Positions 1 through 8,678 are shown, counted from the stretch's first letter. The stretch: 64,000 nucleotides of DNA from Pseudarthrobacter sp. NamB4 (GCF_005796185.1 NZ_VAHM01000010.1:62001-126000); one strand, 5' to 3'. Notes: generated by a model not told the origin, from the sequence alone. Made by a program: numbers and translations.

Positions 1-287
1 CGGTGCCCCGCGGTCATGGTGAGTACGAGGTCCACCCCGCGCAGGATCTTCGAATTCAGCTGGCGGGCGGCGAAGTTTTCCGGGTCCCCGCCGAAGGTCC
101 GCACGATGTCTGCTGAGATAGGCTGCATGGGCTCGCCCACCAGGGCCCGGGTCCCTGCGCTGGTGACCTCGAAGCCGCCCGGCACCACCTGGTCGAGCCC
201 CGCCTGCAGCAGCCTCTCGGCCACCGGCGACCGGCAGATGTTACCGGTGCACACGGTCAGGATTCTTACTGGTTCGGATGTATCCAA
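1..287 (-). CDS. Low-molecular-weight protein tyrosine phosphatase, 3' part cut by window edge
   Basis: The minus strand encodes the N-terminal 95 residues of a low-molecular-weight protein tyrosine phosphatase, a cytoplasmic enzyme that hydrolyses phosphotyrosine (arsenate reductases share the fold). The signature P-loop CTGNICRSP (C-x5-R) lies about 14 residues from the start, as usual for the family. The likely start is TTG at 285-287, preceded by GGAAAGAGA; no other in-frame start lies close upstream. The catalytic Asp of the C-terminal DP motif would be outside the window, so completeness cannot be judged. The repeat array at 362-528 lies directly upstream and may contain its promoter. 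Confidence 0.85.
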   Translation of the reverse strand, partial: MDTSEPVRILTVCTGNICRSPVAERLLQAGLDQVVPGGFEVTSAGTRALVGEPMQPISADIVRTFGGDPENFAARQLNSKILRGVDLVLTMTAGH

Positions 288-361
288 GGGGAGCGTCTCT
301 TTCCAACCGGTGCCCGCGGCCCGTCCGGCCCGCGAACTTTCAACTTAACACGCATACCCCC

Positions 362-528
362 GACGCTCTCTCACTTGATGCGGCTTTTTCGCCAACGCTC
401 TCTCACTAGAGGTGGCTTTTTGCGGGATGCTCTCTCACCTCCCGGCGGCAGGCGAGAGAGCATCGGCCGATTTGGCACGGTAGGTGAGAGAGGGTTGGCC
501 GGTTTGGCACTTTAAGTGAGAGAGCGTC
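362..528. repeat. Phased inverted-repeat array built of 32-nt units
   Basis: Three forward copies of a GCTCTCTCAC unit begin at 362 (GACGCTCTCTCACTTGA), 394 (AACGCTCTCTCACTAGA) and 426 (GATGCTCTCTCACC). Three inverted copies end at 464 (GCGAGAGAGCATC), 496 (GGTGAGAGAGGGTT) and 528 (AAGTGAGAGAGCGTC). Both sets are spaced exactly 32 nt and are symmetric about position 445, so the whole element can fold as one long interrupted hairpin. It lies downstream of the DUF305 gene and upstream of the phosphatase gene. A 45-nt piece of the same family is found inside the peptidase gene at 29534-29578. Not a CRISPR: units are imperfect, arranged as a dyad, and no cas genes are near. Confidence 0.85.
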
Positions 529-539
529 CGGCGGGAGGG

Positions 540-1163
540 TCAGAGCGCCGGCAGCATCTCCTTCATCTGGGCGATCTCGGCTTCCTGCGCAGTGATGATG
601 TCCCGGGCGAGCTGGATGCTCTCCGGGTGTTTGCCGGCGCCGATTTCCTGCTGCGCCATGTCCACGGCCCCTTCATGGTGCCCGATCATGTGCTCCAGGA
701 AGAGCCGCACTGCTTCCGTTCCCTGCGCCTCCTTCAGCTTCTCCATGCCCTGGGAGTCAACCATGCCGCCCATCCCGTGCCCGGAATGGTCCCTCATCAT
801 GGTGGGCACGTTCCACTCTTCAAGCCAGCCGGTCATCAGCTCGATTTCCGGCGCCTGCGCGTCCTTGATCTTGCTGGCCAGGGCGGTGACGTCCGCGGGC
901 ATGTCCGGCTTGGCCAGGATCAGGTCGCTCATCTCCACGGCCTGTGCGTGGTGCGGAATCATCATCTGCGAAAACATGATGTCCGCCTGGTTATGGTCGG
1001 CGCTGGCATCGGGCATCGTGCTGGACATCGCACTGGGGCTGCCGTGATTCGAGCCGTGCATGGTGTTCCCGCCCGAGCTTCCGGAATCGGCAGCGCAGCC
1101 CGCGAGGCCGAGCGAGGCTGCCAGGGCAGCAGCGATGGACAGGGTCTTGATCTTCGTGTTCAT
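540..1163 (-). CDS. DUF305 domain lipoprotein
   Basis: This 207-residue protein starts with a lipoprotein signal peptide whose lipobox LAGC places the mature N-terminal Cys near residue 23, so it should be anchored outside the membrane. A Ser/Gly/Met-rich linker follows, then a DUF305 helical domain with two His pairs (PHHAQA near residue 71 and GHHEGA near residue 163) and a Met/His-rich stretch (DHSGHGMGGM). DUF305 proteins are often found beside copper genes and are thought to bind metal; the biochemical role is not established. Its place in the copper block here fits that. Start ATG at 1161-1163. Confidence 0.9.
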   Translation of the reverse strand: MNTKIKTLSIAAALAASLGLAGCAADSGSSGGNTMHGSNHGSPSAMSSTMPDASADHNQADIMFSQMMIPHHAQAVEMSDLILAKPDMPADVTALASKIKDAQAPEIELMTGWLEEWNVPTMMRDHSGHGMGGMVDSQGMEKLKEAQGTEAVRLFLEHMIGHHEGAVDMAQQEIGAGKHPESIQLARDIITAQEAEIAQMKEMLPAL

Positions 1164-1237
1164 TTTTGGTGGTCCTTCAGGAAAGTAGGTGAACTGGGCC
1201 GTTCTACAGCGCGGATCAGCCGCGCGGCGCAGTCCGT

Positions 1238-1705
1238 TTACGTTCGACTGATGGACAGCTCACCCGGAGTTGGGCTTAACGGAATAAAGGAGTAACCGGA
1301 GGTTCTCTGCGTGCCGCCCGCATGCTCGAGATGTGCGGCCAGGGTAGCCGGGGGCGGGACGGCGGCGAGCGGGCCGGTCTTGCCCAGGGGGATGCAGGAG
1401 GCGCCGGCCTCCTGCACATCAGGGCAGCCGGTGCCACAGGACGCAGACGCTATGGAGGGCTCGGCTGCACTGCCTGGAGCAGCAATGTGCCCGGCATGGG
1501 AATGCCCGACGGCGGTCTGCCCCGCCGGGTGCGCTTCACTGGCCGGTGCCGCAGCAGGCGCCCCAACTCCGGCATGCCCTGCATGGGACGAATGCCCTGC
1601 CGTCATGACGTGCATCCCGAAGATCCCCGCCACGATGGTGAGGACCGCAGCCAGCAGCCCCGCCCGGAGGAGGGCTGCCGACAGGACGCGGACACGTGCG
1701 GTCAT
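1238..1705 (-). CDS. DUF6153 family protein
   Basis: A 155-residue protein with one N-terminal hydrophobic segment (about residues 10-35), a His/Ala-rich extracytoplasmic middle (repeated HAGHAG and HSHAGH) and a Cys-containing part (SCGTGCPDV, then ASCIPL). The layout matches DUF6153, a small actinobacterial family of unknown function commonly linked to copper-resistance genes. It sits between the copper ATPase and the DUF305 gene on the same strand and may bind copper at the cell surface; that role is inference. Start ATG at 1703-1705. Confidence 0.75.
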   Translation of the reverse strand: MTARVRVLSAALLRAGLLAAVLTIVAGIFGMHVMTAGHSSHAGHAGVGAPAAAPASEAHPAGQTAVGHSHAGHIAAPGSAAEPSIASASCGTGCPDVQEAGASCIPLGKTGPLAAVPPPATLAAHLEHAGGTQRTSGYSFIPLSPTPGELSISRT

Positions 1706-1748
1706 GCTGTTCCCTCCTTCGAGCGGGGCTTGAGCGGGTTCCGTAGTC

Positions 1749-3941
1749 TCAACGTACCTCGGACGGGTTCAGTTTCACTCGCCGCAGCAGCTGTGCGTTC
1801 AGGGCCACCACGATAGTGGACGCGGACATCAGGACCGCGCCGGCTGCCGGCGAGAGCACTACCCCGGCGAACGCGAGGATGCCGGCGGCCAGCGGCACGG
1901 ACAGTACGTTGTAGCCCGTGGCCCATAGCAGGTTCTGCCACATTTTGCGGTAGCTGGCGCGGGACAGGTCCACCATGGACAGCACGGCGCGGGGGTCGTT
2001 CCCGGCGAGCACCACGCCGGCGGACTCCATGGCGACGTCGGTGCCGGCGCCGATCGCGATGCCCACCTCGGCCCGGGCCAGGGCCGGCGAATCGTTGACG
2101 CCGTCGCCCACCATGGCCACCTTCAGGCCGCGAACCTGGAGCTCGGCCACCTTCTTGTCCTTGTCCGCCGGCAGGACTTCGGCGAACACCTCGTCGATTT
2201 TCAGGTCAGCGGCTACGGCCTGGGCCACCTGCCGGGCGTCGCCGGTGATCATGCCTACCTTGACGCCCCGGTTCTGCAGGGCCCCCACGGCCTGGCGCGA
2301 CTCCGCACGCACCGCGTCCTCCAGACTGACTGCCCCCAGTACGCGGCCGCCGCCGTCAATCACATGCAGTACGGCAGCGCCGCGCTTCATCCATGCTCCC
2401 GTGGACTCCGCCAGGGCGGAAGGCTCGACGGCGCCCAGCTTGCGCAGCAGCGCAGGCCCGCCGACGTGGAACTTCCGTCCGTCCACGGTGGCCCGGACGC
2501 CGCGGCCCGTGAGCGAGGTGAACTCCGATGCCGCCGGTACGGCAAGGTTCCGTTCCCGGGCTGCCCGGACGATGGCCCGCGCCACGGGGTGCTCGCTGTC
2601 CGATTCGACGGCGGCGGCCAGGGCCAGCAGGCTGTCAGTGTCAACGCCTTCGGCTGCGGCCACATCCTTCAGCTCGGGCTCGCCTTTGGTAAGCGTGCCG
2701 GTCTTGTCGAACAGGACCACGTCGATGGTCCGCATCCGCTCGAGCGCCATCCGGTTCTTGATCAGCACCCCGGCGCGGGCGGCCTGCTCGGTGGAGATGG
2801 CGATGACCAGCGGGATGGCCAGGCCCAGGGCGTGCGGGCAGGCAATGACCAGCACCGTGACGGTGCGGGTGACGGCCTCCGGGACGCTGCCCAGCAGGGT
2901 CCACGTGATGAAGGTGAGCACGCCGACTCCGGCGGCGAAGTAGAACAGGAAGGCTGCAGCGCGGTCAGCCAGTGCCTGGGCCCGAGAGGATGATGCCTGT
3001 GCCTCCGCCACCAGCCGCTGGATCCCGGCAAGGGCAGTGTCCTCGCCCACCGCCGTGACCCGTACCCGGACGCTGGTGTCCGTGGCGACCGTTCCGGCGA
3101 CCACCGTGTCCCCTGGGCCGCGTGGAACGGTCTTGGATTCGCCGCTGATCATCGACTCGTCAAACTCGGCCTGCCCTTCCACCACGGTTCCGTCGGCCGG
3201 CATCCGGGCGCCGGAGCGCACCAGGACCAGGTCGTCGGGGCGGAGTGCGGAGACGGGAACAGTTTCAGTGCCGGTGTCCGTAATGCGTTCTGCTTCGTCG
3301 GGGAGCAGGGCGGCGAGGGCGTCCAGGGCACCTTGGGCCGAGCCCAGGGCGCGCATCTCAATCCAGTGGCCCAGCAGCATGATGGCCACCAGCAGCGCCA
3401 GCTCCCACCAGAAGTCCAGGTCGAAGTCACCGATGCCAAGGCTGGTGACCCAGGACGCAGCGAACGCCACGGTGATGGCCATGGCGATCAGCAGCATCAT
3501 GCCGGGCCGGCGGTCCTTCACTTCCTGCAGGCCGCCCTTGAGGAAGGGCTGGCCGCCGTACAGGAAAATGACGGTGCCCAGGACCGGCGGGATCCAGGCT
3601 GAGCCGGGGAACACCGGTGCAATGTAGCCCAGGATGTGGCCCACCATGGGGCTGAAGTAGACCACGGGGACGGACAGCGCCAGCGTCAGCCAGAACCTGT
3701 TCTTGAACATCGCCGTGCTGTGCCCGGCGTGCTGGCCGTGGGTGTGGACGGTGTGGTCGTCATCATGGCGGGCGGTGGACTCGTCACCGTGATGCCCGGG
3801 GCCATGATGCCCGGGATGCTGGTGCACGCCGTGCCCGGGGTGTCCGGCGCCGGCTGAAGCTGTATCCGCTGCGGTGACTGTCCCGCCTGACTGGCGGCCG
3901 TCGTCGTGATGCGTATCGTGGTGGTGCTGGTGGTCTTGCAT
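1749..3941 (-). CDS. copB: CopB-type copper-translocating P-type ATPase
   Basis: A 730-residue P1B-type ATPase that should export copper at the cost of ATP. The N-terminus is very His-rich (HQHHHDTHHDD and further HPGHHG repeats) instead of carrying HMA domains. The membrane metal-site motif is CPH (ACPHALGLAIP), typical of the CopB subclass, not the CPC of CopA. Phosphorylation motif DKTGTLT, the SEHP motif, GDGVNDSPAL hinge and a late MSASTIVVALNA membrane motif are all present. I chose ATG at 3939-3941 because GAGGAGG stands seven bases upstream; the open frame extends 61 codons further but would overlap the upstream gene. Probably co-transcribed with the HMA gene from the CsoR-like operator at 4438-4464. 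Confidence 0.93.
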   Translation of the reverse strand: MQDHQHHHDTHHDDGRQSGGTVTAADTASAGAGHPGHGVHQHPGHHGPGHHGDESTARHDDDHTVHTHGQHAGHSTAMFKNRFWLTLALSVPVVYFSPMVGHILGYIAPVFPGSAWIPPVLGTVIFLYGGQPFLKGGLQEVKDRRPGMMLLIAMAITVAFAASWVTSLGIGDFDLDFWWELALLVAIMLLGHWIEMRALGSAQGALDALAALLPDEAERITDTGTETVPVSALRPDDLVLVRSGARMPADGTVVEGQAEFDESMISGESKTVPRGPGDTVVAGTVATDTSVRVRVTAVGEDTALAGIQRLVAEAQASSSRAQALADRAAAFLFYFAAGVGVLTFITWTLLGSVPEAVTRTVTVLVIACPHALGLAIPLVIAISTEQAARAGVLIKNRMALERMRTIDVVLFDKTGTLTKGEPELKDVAAAEGVDTDSLLALAAAVESDSEHPVARAIVRAARERNLAVPAASEFTSLTGRGVRATVDGRKFHVGGPALLRKLGAVEPSALAESTGAWMKRGAAVLHVIDGGGRVLGAVSLEDAVRAESRQAVGALQNRGVKVGMITGDARQVAQAVAADLKIDEVFAEVLPADKDKKVAELQVRGLKVAMVGDGVNDSPALARAEVGIAIGAGTDVAMESAGVVLAGNDPRAVLSMVDLSRASYRKMWQNLLWATGYNVLSVPLAAGILAFAGVVLSPAAGAVLMSASTIVVALNAQLLRRVKLNPSEVR

Positions 3942-3990
3942 GGGATCCTCCTCGGAGGACGGCGCGGACGGGTGGGCCCGGGCGCGGAAG

Positions 3991-4326
3991 TCAGTTGGAA
4001 GCCAGGGAATACCCGGCCGAGGTGACAGCCTGCCGGATGGCGGCGTCTGTGACGGAGCCGGCAACAGTGAGGCCGGAACGGCCGCCCGGTACGAGGTCAA
4101 CGCATGCCGACTCGACGCCGTCAAGGGCGGAGACGGCCTTCTCGACGGTCTGGACGCAGTGCCCGCAGGTCAACCCCTCGACGGCAAAGGTACGCTGGGC
4201 GGCGGCACCGGCGTCGGAATGTACGACGGCGGCCTGCACCTCAGGTGCGTGGCCGGAGGGAGCGCAGCAGCTGCAGCCGGCGCTGGAAGCGAGGGGGAGG
4301 GTGGTCCGGTTTTCAGTGTCGAACAT
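3991..4326 (-). CDS. Heavy-metal-associated (HMA) domain protein, copper chaperone-like
   Basis: The C-terminal 70 residues form an HMA fold with the metal-binding loop GLTCGHC, as in CopZ chaperones and ATPase N-terminal domains. The N-terminal part holds an additional Cys cluster (GCSCCAPSG). It probably binds Cu(I) in the cytoplasm and passes it to the ATPase encoded 49 bases downstream. The start is uncertain: ATG at 4324-4326 gives 111 residues starting MFDTEN; in-frame ATGs at 4336-4338 and 4414-4416 also exist but have poorer ribosome sites. Confidence 0.8.
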   Translation of the reverse strand: MFDTENRTTLPLASSAGCSCCAPSGHAPEVQAAVVHSDAGAAAQRTFAVEGLTCGHCVQTVEKAVSALDGVESACVDLVPGGRSGLTVAGSVTDAAIRQAVTSAGYSLASN

Positions 4327-4437
4327 GTCAGTTTCCATTCCTGGGGAGGGACGATTCCTGGGAGAAGCGTGCTGGGGTTGAACGGCTGTGTAGGCGGTGG
4401 GCACCGGCCGGGACATACCACTTCACTGACAACACCT

Positions 4438-4464
4438 CGAATATACCCCCAGGGGGTATATTCG
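4438..4464. promoter_or_regulatory. CsoR-like operator, perfect 27-bp palindrome
   Basis: CGAATATACCCCC and its exact inverse flank a single central A at 4451. The ATACCCCC/GGGGGTAT core is the form seen in operators of the Cu(I)-responsive repressor CsoR in Actinobacteria. It lies 112 bases upstream of the HMA gene start and most likely controls the minus-strand copper genes. No csoR gene is in the window, so the regulator would act in trans. Confidence 0.85.
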
Positions 4465-4613
4465 TCAAGCCCTCCCGCCACACTCCCTTGCCCCTGGCTT
4501 AGGAAGGGGGAGCCCCGCCACTATCCCGGAACACCTGCGCCCACCATAATTAAGAAAGTGCGCCTGGTGCCTACCGGCCCGCGGACGTGTCGACGCTACA
4601 TGGAGGTGGCCCA

Positions 4614-5279
4614 GTGACAGAGCTGACCGGCCCATACACCTATTCCAGTGCGCTGGGGGACAGCCAGTGCACCGCTGGCACTTTCCATGCGGATTTGAGC
4701 ACGTGGAAAATCCATTGGTCTGACGGCATGTTCCAGCTGCACGGATACGAGCGGGGCGAGGTGGTTCCCACCCTTGAGCTGCTGTTCGCCCATAAGCATC
4801 CGGAGGACCGGCCGCGCTGCGAGGAAATCGTTGCGCAGGTCACCCGTACCGGCGGCTACTTCTGCATGTACCACCGGATTATCGACGCCCGGGGGAGGAC
4901 CCGGCGGGTTTTGACCTCCGGGGACGCGATCATGGACGGGGACAAGGTCATCGCATTGGACGGGGTGATGATCGACCTCACCTCCACCCTCCAGCGCGAG
5001 ACAGAGCAGACGGCGCGGGCGGCCGTCGAGGGGGCCACCTCCACCCGGGGCGTCATCGACCAGGCGCGCGGCATCCTGATGGGCCAGCTGAAGATGGGCT
5101 CGGAGGATGCCTTCCAGATGCTGGTGAGCACCAGCAGCCACCGGAACGTCAAGCTGGTGGTGGTGGCCGCCGAGCTCGTACAGCTGGCCAACTCAGCGGA
5201 ATCCCGCAGCTACCTGGATACGGCCGTGAAGGCCATCCAGATGGAGGGGAGACCATCCCAACGCCGCCGGGCCGTCTAG
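4614..5279 (+). CDS. PAS and ANTAR domain regulator
   Basis: A 221-residue cytoplasmic signalling protein. Residues about 15-130 resemble a PAS domain (WSDGMFQLHGYERGEV, then HPEDR and a YHRIIDARGRTRRV strand). Residues about 140-195 form an ANTAR domain (RGVIDQARGILMGQLKMGS, ending in SSHRNVKL), the RNA-binding antitermination fold. Such PAS-ANTAR proteins probably sense a small ligand or redox state and act on leader RNA hairpins; target and signal are unknown here. The start is GTG at 4614 because GGAGGTGG stands five bases before it. Confidence 0.85.
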   Translation: MTELTGPYTYSSALGDSQCTAGTFHADLSTWKIHWSDGMFQLHGYERGEVVPTLELLFAHKHPEDRPRCEEIVAQVTRTGGYFCMYHRIIDARGRTRRVLTSGDAIMDGDKVIALDGVMIDLTSTLQRETEQTARAAVEGATSTRGVIDQARGILMGQLKMGSEDAFQMLVSTSSHRNVKLVVVAAELVQLANSAESRSYLDTAVKAIQMEGRPSQRRRAV

Positions 5280-5306
5280 GAATTGCCGGGGTTAGTGATG
5301 CTCCAC

Positions 5307-5957
5307 TCAGCACGCCAGGATGGTGGTGGACAGCTGGTACGCCAGGGCGTTGGGGCTGATGCCGTCCGGACCCAGGCTCTCGGGCAGCCCTGAAGCGTCC
5401 ACCTGCAGCACGAAGCTGTCCTTTTGGAAGACCGCTGTACCGCCGGCCGTCTCGTAGGCGGGGAATCCCAGGTTTGCAGCCCCTTGATTGGCGTTGCATG
5501 GACCGCCAATGCCTGCATGGCGTCGAAGTACATCAGTGCCGTGGCCTGGTCCGCTGCTTCCCTGACGAAGATTTCCAGGGCGCCCTCGTCCAGGTGGTAG
5601 ATGCAGGTGAATGTGCTGTCTGCCCAGCTGTTGACGGTATGCGGGTCCTCCCCGAGGTCCAGGATGTCTGTCAGCCGGTCCATCGGCTGGTCCCCGCACA
5701 CCATCTTAGCGGCTTCGCTGGGGCCATCGGGGCTGGGCCGTGGATCAGCCGGAGGCACCGCCGTGGTGCCCGCCGTGGCTGTCCTCTGTGGAAGACACCG
5801 CGGACGACGGCGGGGCCCCGGCAGGTGCGGACGCCCCGGAAGTAGTTCCCGACGGCGGCGCTGGGGCCGTCCCCACGGACCCCGCCGCCGCAGCGCAGCC
5901 GGAAAGCAGCAGGGAGGAGAGTGCCAGGGAGGCCAGCAGCGGAATGCGGTATGTCAT
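5307..5957 (-). pseudogene. Secreted lipoprotein gene broken by frameshifts
   Basis: Three consecutive pieces in alternating frames look like one protein. Piece 1 (from ATG 5955-5957, with GGAAG upstream) is a lipoprotein signal peptide with lipobox LSGC and a Pro/Ser/Ala-rich linker ending GGHHGGASG. Piece 2 starts around 5758 and contains KMVCGDQPMDRLTDIL, WADSTFTCIYHL and YFDAMQALAVHATPIKG. Piece 3 resumes the first frame after one missing G in the GGGG run near 5483 and reads NLGFPAYETAGGTAVFQ through LSTTILAC. A TGA at 5307-5309 followed by four in-frame codons and TAA may be a third lesion. The family is a small secreted actinobacterial protein of unknown function. Sequence error cannot be excluded. 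Confidence 0.7.
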
Positions 5958-6036
5958 GGCTCTTCCGTCCTGGCCGCTCCAGTTCACGGGTACGCGGCCG
6001 CTTGAATGGGCAGTGTGTATCGTCGCCGGGAGCAGG

Positions 6037-6192
6037 TCAGCCTTTATGCTTGGCAGCGGAAGTGGAAGCGGAAGCGGAAGGTGCGGTGCCGGCGTCGGAC
6101 GTTCCGGAACTGCCGCACCCGGCCAGGGGCAGCAGGAGCAGAAGCCCGGCCGCCGCGGAGGCCGGCAGGCCCCCGCGGCGGCCAGATCTCAT
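6037..6192 (-). CDS. Small lipoprotein, 51 residues
   Basis: The reading frame encodes a short peptide with a basic N-terminus (MRSGRRGG), a hydrophobic core and a lipobox LAGC at residues 23-26, followed by a Ser/Ala/Thr-rich tail ending KHKG. This is what a minimal exported lipoprotein looks like. It starts 29 bases after the CHRD gene stop on the same strand, so it may be co-transcribed with it. No clear ribosome-binding site is seen, which lowers confidence. Function unknown; it could also be the remains of a longer lipoprotein. Confidence 0.5.
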   Translation of the reverse strand: MRSGRRGGLPASAAAGLLLLLPLAGCGSSGTSDAGTAPSASASTSAAKHKG

Positions 6193-6220
6193 GTTTGTCA
6201 CTGGCCAGTCAGTTCAAGTC

Positions 6221-7000
6221 TTAGGCTGCTGAGCCGGCGGTGCGGCGGCGGACCAGGTAGGTACTCCCGGCTGCTGCTGCCAGCACCAGCCCGCCCCCAA
6301 GGGCGAGGGCTCCGGCGTCAGTCCCGCCGTTCTCCTGGGCAACTCCGGTGTCGGCTCCACCAGCAGGCATCTTCATCTGCCCGGCCGTCAAGGTGCCGCA
6401 CAGGGCAGGCGAGGTGGCGGCCAGCGGAAGCTCCGGAACCAGATCGGACTTCGCAGCCTGGCCTGCCGGACTGAGCGTTGCGGGATCAAGGCCGTGGACA
6501 ACAACCACTGCGGTGCCTGCCTGGAGGGCGGCCTTGGTCTCGGCGTTCAGCTCGAACGTGCGGTCAACGGTGTAGCTGGCACCCTGTCCGGCAACCTTGA
6601 GGTCCAGCCCGGCAGCAGGGCTGGTGTCACCGCTGGTGGAGAGGGTGGTGACAATGCCGCCGTAACCCGGCGCGCCCTCGGTGGTGGAGATGACCTGGTC
6701 ACCGTCCTTGTCAGCGGAGGGGGCCGGGCAGACGCCCTGCGCGCCGCCATGGATGTGTTGGACGTGTGGGTACGGGGCGTCCATGAAGGTCGGGGCCAGG
6801 CCGGAGACCTTCAGGACGGCGTGGGCCTGGTTGCCAGTGACATCCACAGTGATGGTGCCGGTGGCCGAGCTGCCGTTGATCTGGCCCAGCGTCGACTGGT
6901 AGTGGTCGGCACCATCGTGGGCCATTGCGGGGGCGCCGGAAAGGGCAAGGGCGCCCAGGGCGAGTGTGGGTACGGCAAGGAAGCGAAGTGTCTTGTTCAT
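6221..7000 (-). CDS. CHRD domain-containing secreted protein
   Basis: This 259-residue protein has a Sec signal peptide (about residues 1-27, cleavage after PAMA) and a CHRD-type domain with the HVQHIHGGAQG motif near residue 80 and VVVHGLDPAT near residue 170. The C-terminus has a hydrophobic segment followed by RRR, so the mature protein is probably held at the outer face by one C-terminal helix; no LPxTG motif is present. CHRD domains are named after chordin; bacterial members have no assigned function. Start ATG at 6998-7000 with GAGGAG upstream. Confidence 0.85.
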   Translation of the reverse strand: MNKTLRFLAVPTLALGALALSGAPAMAHDGADHYQSTLGQINGSSATGTITVDVTGNQAHAVLKVSGLAPTFMDAPYPHVQHIHGGAQGVCPAPSADKDGDQVISTTEGAPGYGGIVTTLSTSGDTSPAAGLDLKVAGQGASYTVDRTFELNAETKAALQAGTAVVVVHGLDPATLSPAGQAAKSDLVPELPLAATSPALCGTLTAGQMKMPAGGADTGVAQENGGTDAGALALGGGLVLAAAAGSTYLVRRRTAGSAA

Positions 7001-7228
7001 CGGAAAGCAGTCTCCTCATACACGTGACGTTCGTCCCGGATGAGGGACATCAGTGCTTCGGAGCGAAGGCTGTTAAGGATGGTAAAAAGTGAAATGGGGC
7101 ACAGCGGATGGCCCTTTGTCGGACTATTGCCGGCTCCGGCGGCGGGAAGCGCCACCTGTAAGATGGTCAAAGGTGCGCCGGGAAGTCTGGTCGGCATAGT
7201 TTTGTCGACCCCACAGCCAGGAGCCCTT

Positions 7229-8581
7229 ATGAACCAGAGTTCACCTTCCCTCCCGCCGTCGAATTCCCGGAAGTCCGCGGTGTTTTCACGCGGCAGCTAC
7301 GCGGAAGCCCTTCGGATTGGGGAAATCCTCCGGAAGGAAACGGTGGGCGGCGCCCTGCTGGTGGCTGCAGCCGTGATCGCCCTCATCTGGGCCAACTCGC
7401 CGGCGTCGGACAGCTACTTTGCCCTCCGCGACTTCAAGGTGGGTTATGAACCCTGGCACCTCGAACTGAGCCTTGGCGCCTGGGCGGCGGACGGACTGCT
7501 GGCCATCTTCTTCTTCCTGGTGGGGCTGGAGCTCAAGCGTGAGTTCGTGGCCGGGGACCTTCGGCAAATCAACAAGTCCATAGTTCCGGTTGCCGCAGCG
7601 GCAGGCGGCGTGGTGGTTCCGGCATTGATCTACGCGGCGATCAACTTCGCCAGCCCGGAAACCCTGCGCGGCTGGGCCATTCCTACCGCCACGGATATAG
7701 CCTTTGCCGTGGCAGTGCTTGCCATCATCGGCTCCCACCTGCCCAGCGCGCTGCGGATCTTCCTGCTGACGCTGGCCGTGGTGGACGACCTCATCGCCAT
7801 CACCATCATCGCGTTCTTCTACACCAGCGACCTCCACGTCACGCCGCTGCTCCTGGCCCTCATTCCGCTGGCCATCTACGCCTTCCTGGCCCACAAGTAC
7901 CGCCACTTCTTTGGCATGAAAGCGCCGGCCGCCTGGGTCATCCTGCTGCCGCTCGGTGTGGTCACTTGGGCATTGGTCCACGCCTCCGGCATCCACGCAA
8001 CCGTCGCCGGCGTGCTGCTGGGCTTCGCCGTTCCCGTGATCCGCTCGCAGGCCGCGGGGGGACCCGAAGCGGGACCAGGGCTGGCTGAAATTTTCGAACA
8101 CAGGTTCCGGCCCATCTCCGCCGGCATCGCGGTGCCTATCTTCGCCTTTTTCTCGGCAGGCGTGGCCGTGGGCGGCTGGGAGGGGCTGGGCTCTGCCCTG
8201 ACGGATCCCGTGGCCCTGGGCATCATCGCTGGCCTGGTCCTGGGCAAACCGATCGGCATCCTCGGGACAACCTGGATCCTGACCAAGGCCACCAGGGCTG
8301 AGCTGGACAGGTCCTTCAAATGGATTGACGTGTTCGGCGTGGCGCTGCTGGCCGGCATCGGCTTCACGGTGTCCCTGCTGGTGGCCGAGCTGAGCTTCGG
8401 CCAGGGCAGCCTGCACGATGACCATGCCAAGGTGGGCATCCTGGCGGCGTCCGTACTCGCGGCGCTGCTGGCCGCTGCCGTGCTGACCACCAGGAACCGC
8501 CAGTACCGGGCCACGGAAGAGCTGGAGAAGGTGGACGCGGACCAGGATGGTGTCCCGGACGTCTATCAGGACAGAACCTAA
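7229..8581 (+). CDS. nhaA: Na+/H+ antiporter NhaA
   Basis: A 450-residue integral membrane protein that exchanges protons for sodium and supports pH and salt tolerance. The conserved ATDIAFA motif and the VVDDL pair (the two transport Asp residues of helix V) are present, as are [12 protein letters not shown] near the N-terminus and many membrane helices. ATG at 7229 was chosen for the GGAG five bases upstream; the frame is open 63 codons further upstream without support. A bidirectional terminator follows at 8599-8656. Confidence 0.95.
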   Translation: MNQSSPSLPPSNSRKSAVFSRGSYAEALRIGEILRKETVGGALLVAAAVIALIWANSPASDSYFALRDFKVGYEPWHLELSLGAWAADGLLAIFFFLVGLELKREFVAGDLRQINKSIVPVAAAAGGVVVPALIYAAINFASPETLRGWAIPTATDIAFAVAVLAIIGSHLPSALRIFLLTLAVVDDLIAITIIAFFYTSDLHVTPLLLALIPLAIYAFLAHKYRHFFGMKAPAAWVILLPLGVVTWALVHASGIHATVAGVLLGFAVPVIRSQAAGGPEAGPGLAEIFEHRFRPISAGIAVPIFAFFSAGVAVGGWEGLGSALTDPVALGIIAGLVLGKPIGILGTTWILTKATRAELDRSFKWIDVFGVALLAGIGFTVSLLVAELSFGQGSLHDDHAKVGILAASVLAALLAAAVLTTRNRQYRATEELEKVDADQDGVPDVYQDRT

Positions 8582-8598
8582 AGCAGCGCCAACAGCAA

Positions 8599-8656
8599 AG
8601 CGGGGCCACTTCTTCCCTGTTCCGAGTAATCGGATGGGCGAGAAGGGCCCCGCCTT
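8599..8656. terminator. Bidirectional terminator between nhaA and the GlsB-type gene
   Basis: AAGCGGGGCC-ACTTCT at 8599-8613 pairs with AGAAG-GGCCCCGCCTT at 8641-8656. It lies between two convergent genes, and the arms end in A-rich and T-rich bases on the proper sides for both directions. Confidence 0.75.
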
Positions 8657-8678
8657 GGTTAAGCCGTGTGCCGTGCTG

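Noticed and set aside
362..528. CRISPR array (repeat units at regular 32-nt distance)
   Set aside because: Units are imperfect, half of them inverted around a centre, there is no separate spacer of constant position, and no cas gene is in the window.
3942..4124. 61-residue N-terminal extension of the copper ATPase
   Set aside because: It would overlap the HMA gene, is Pro/Ser/Arg-rich, and an excellent ribosome site precedes the internal ATG at 3939-3941.
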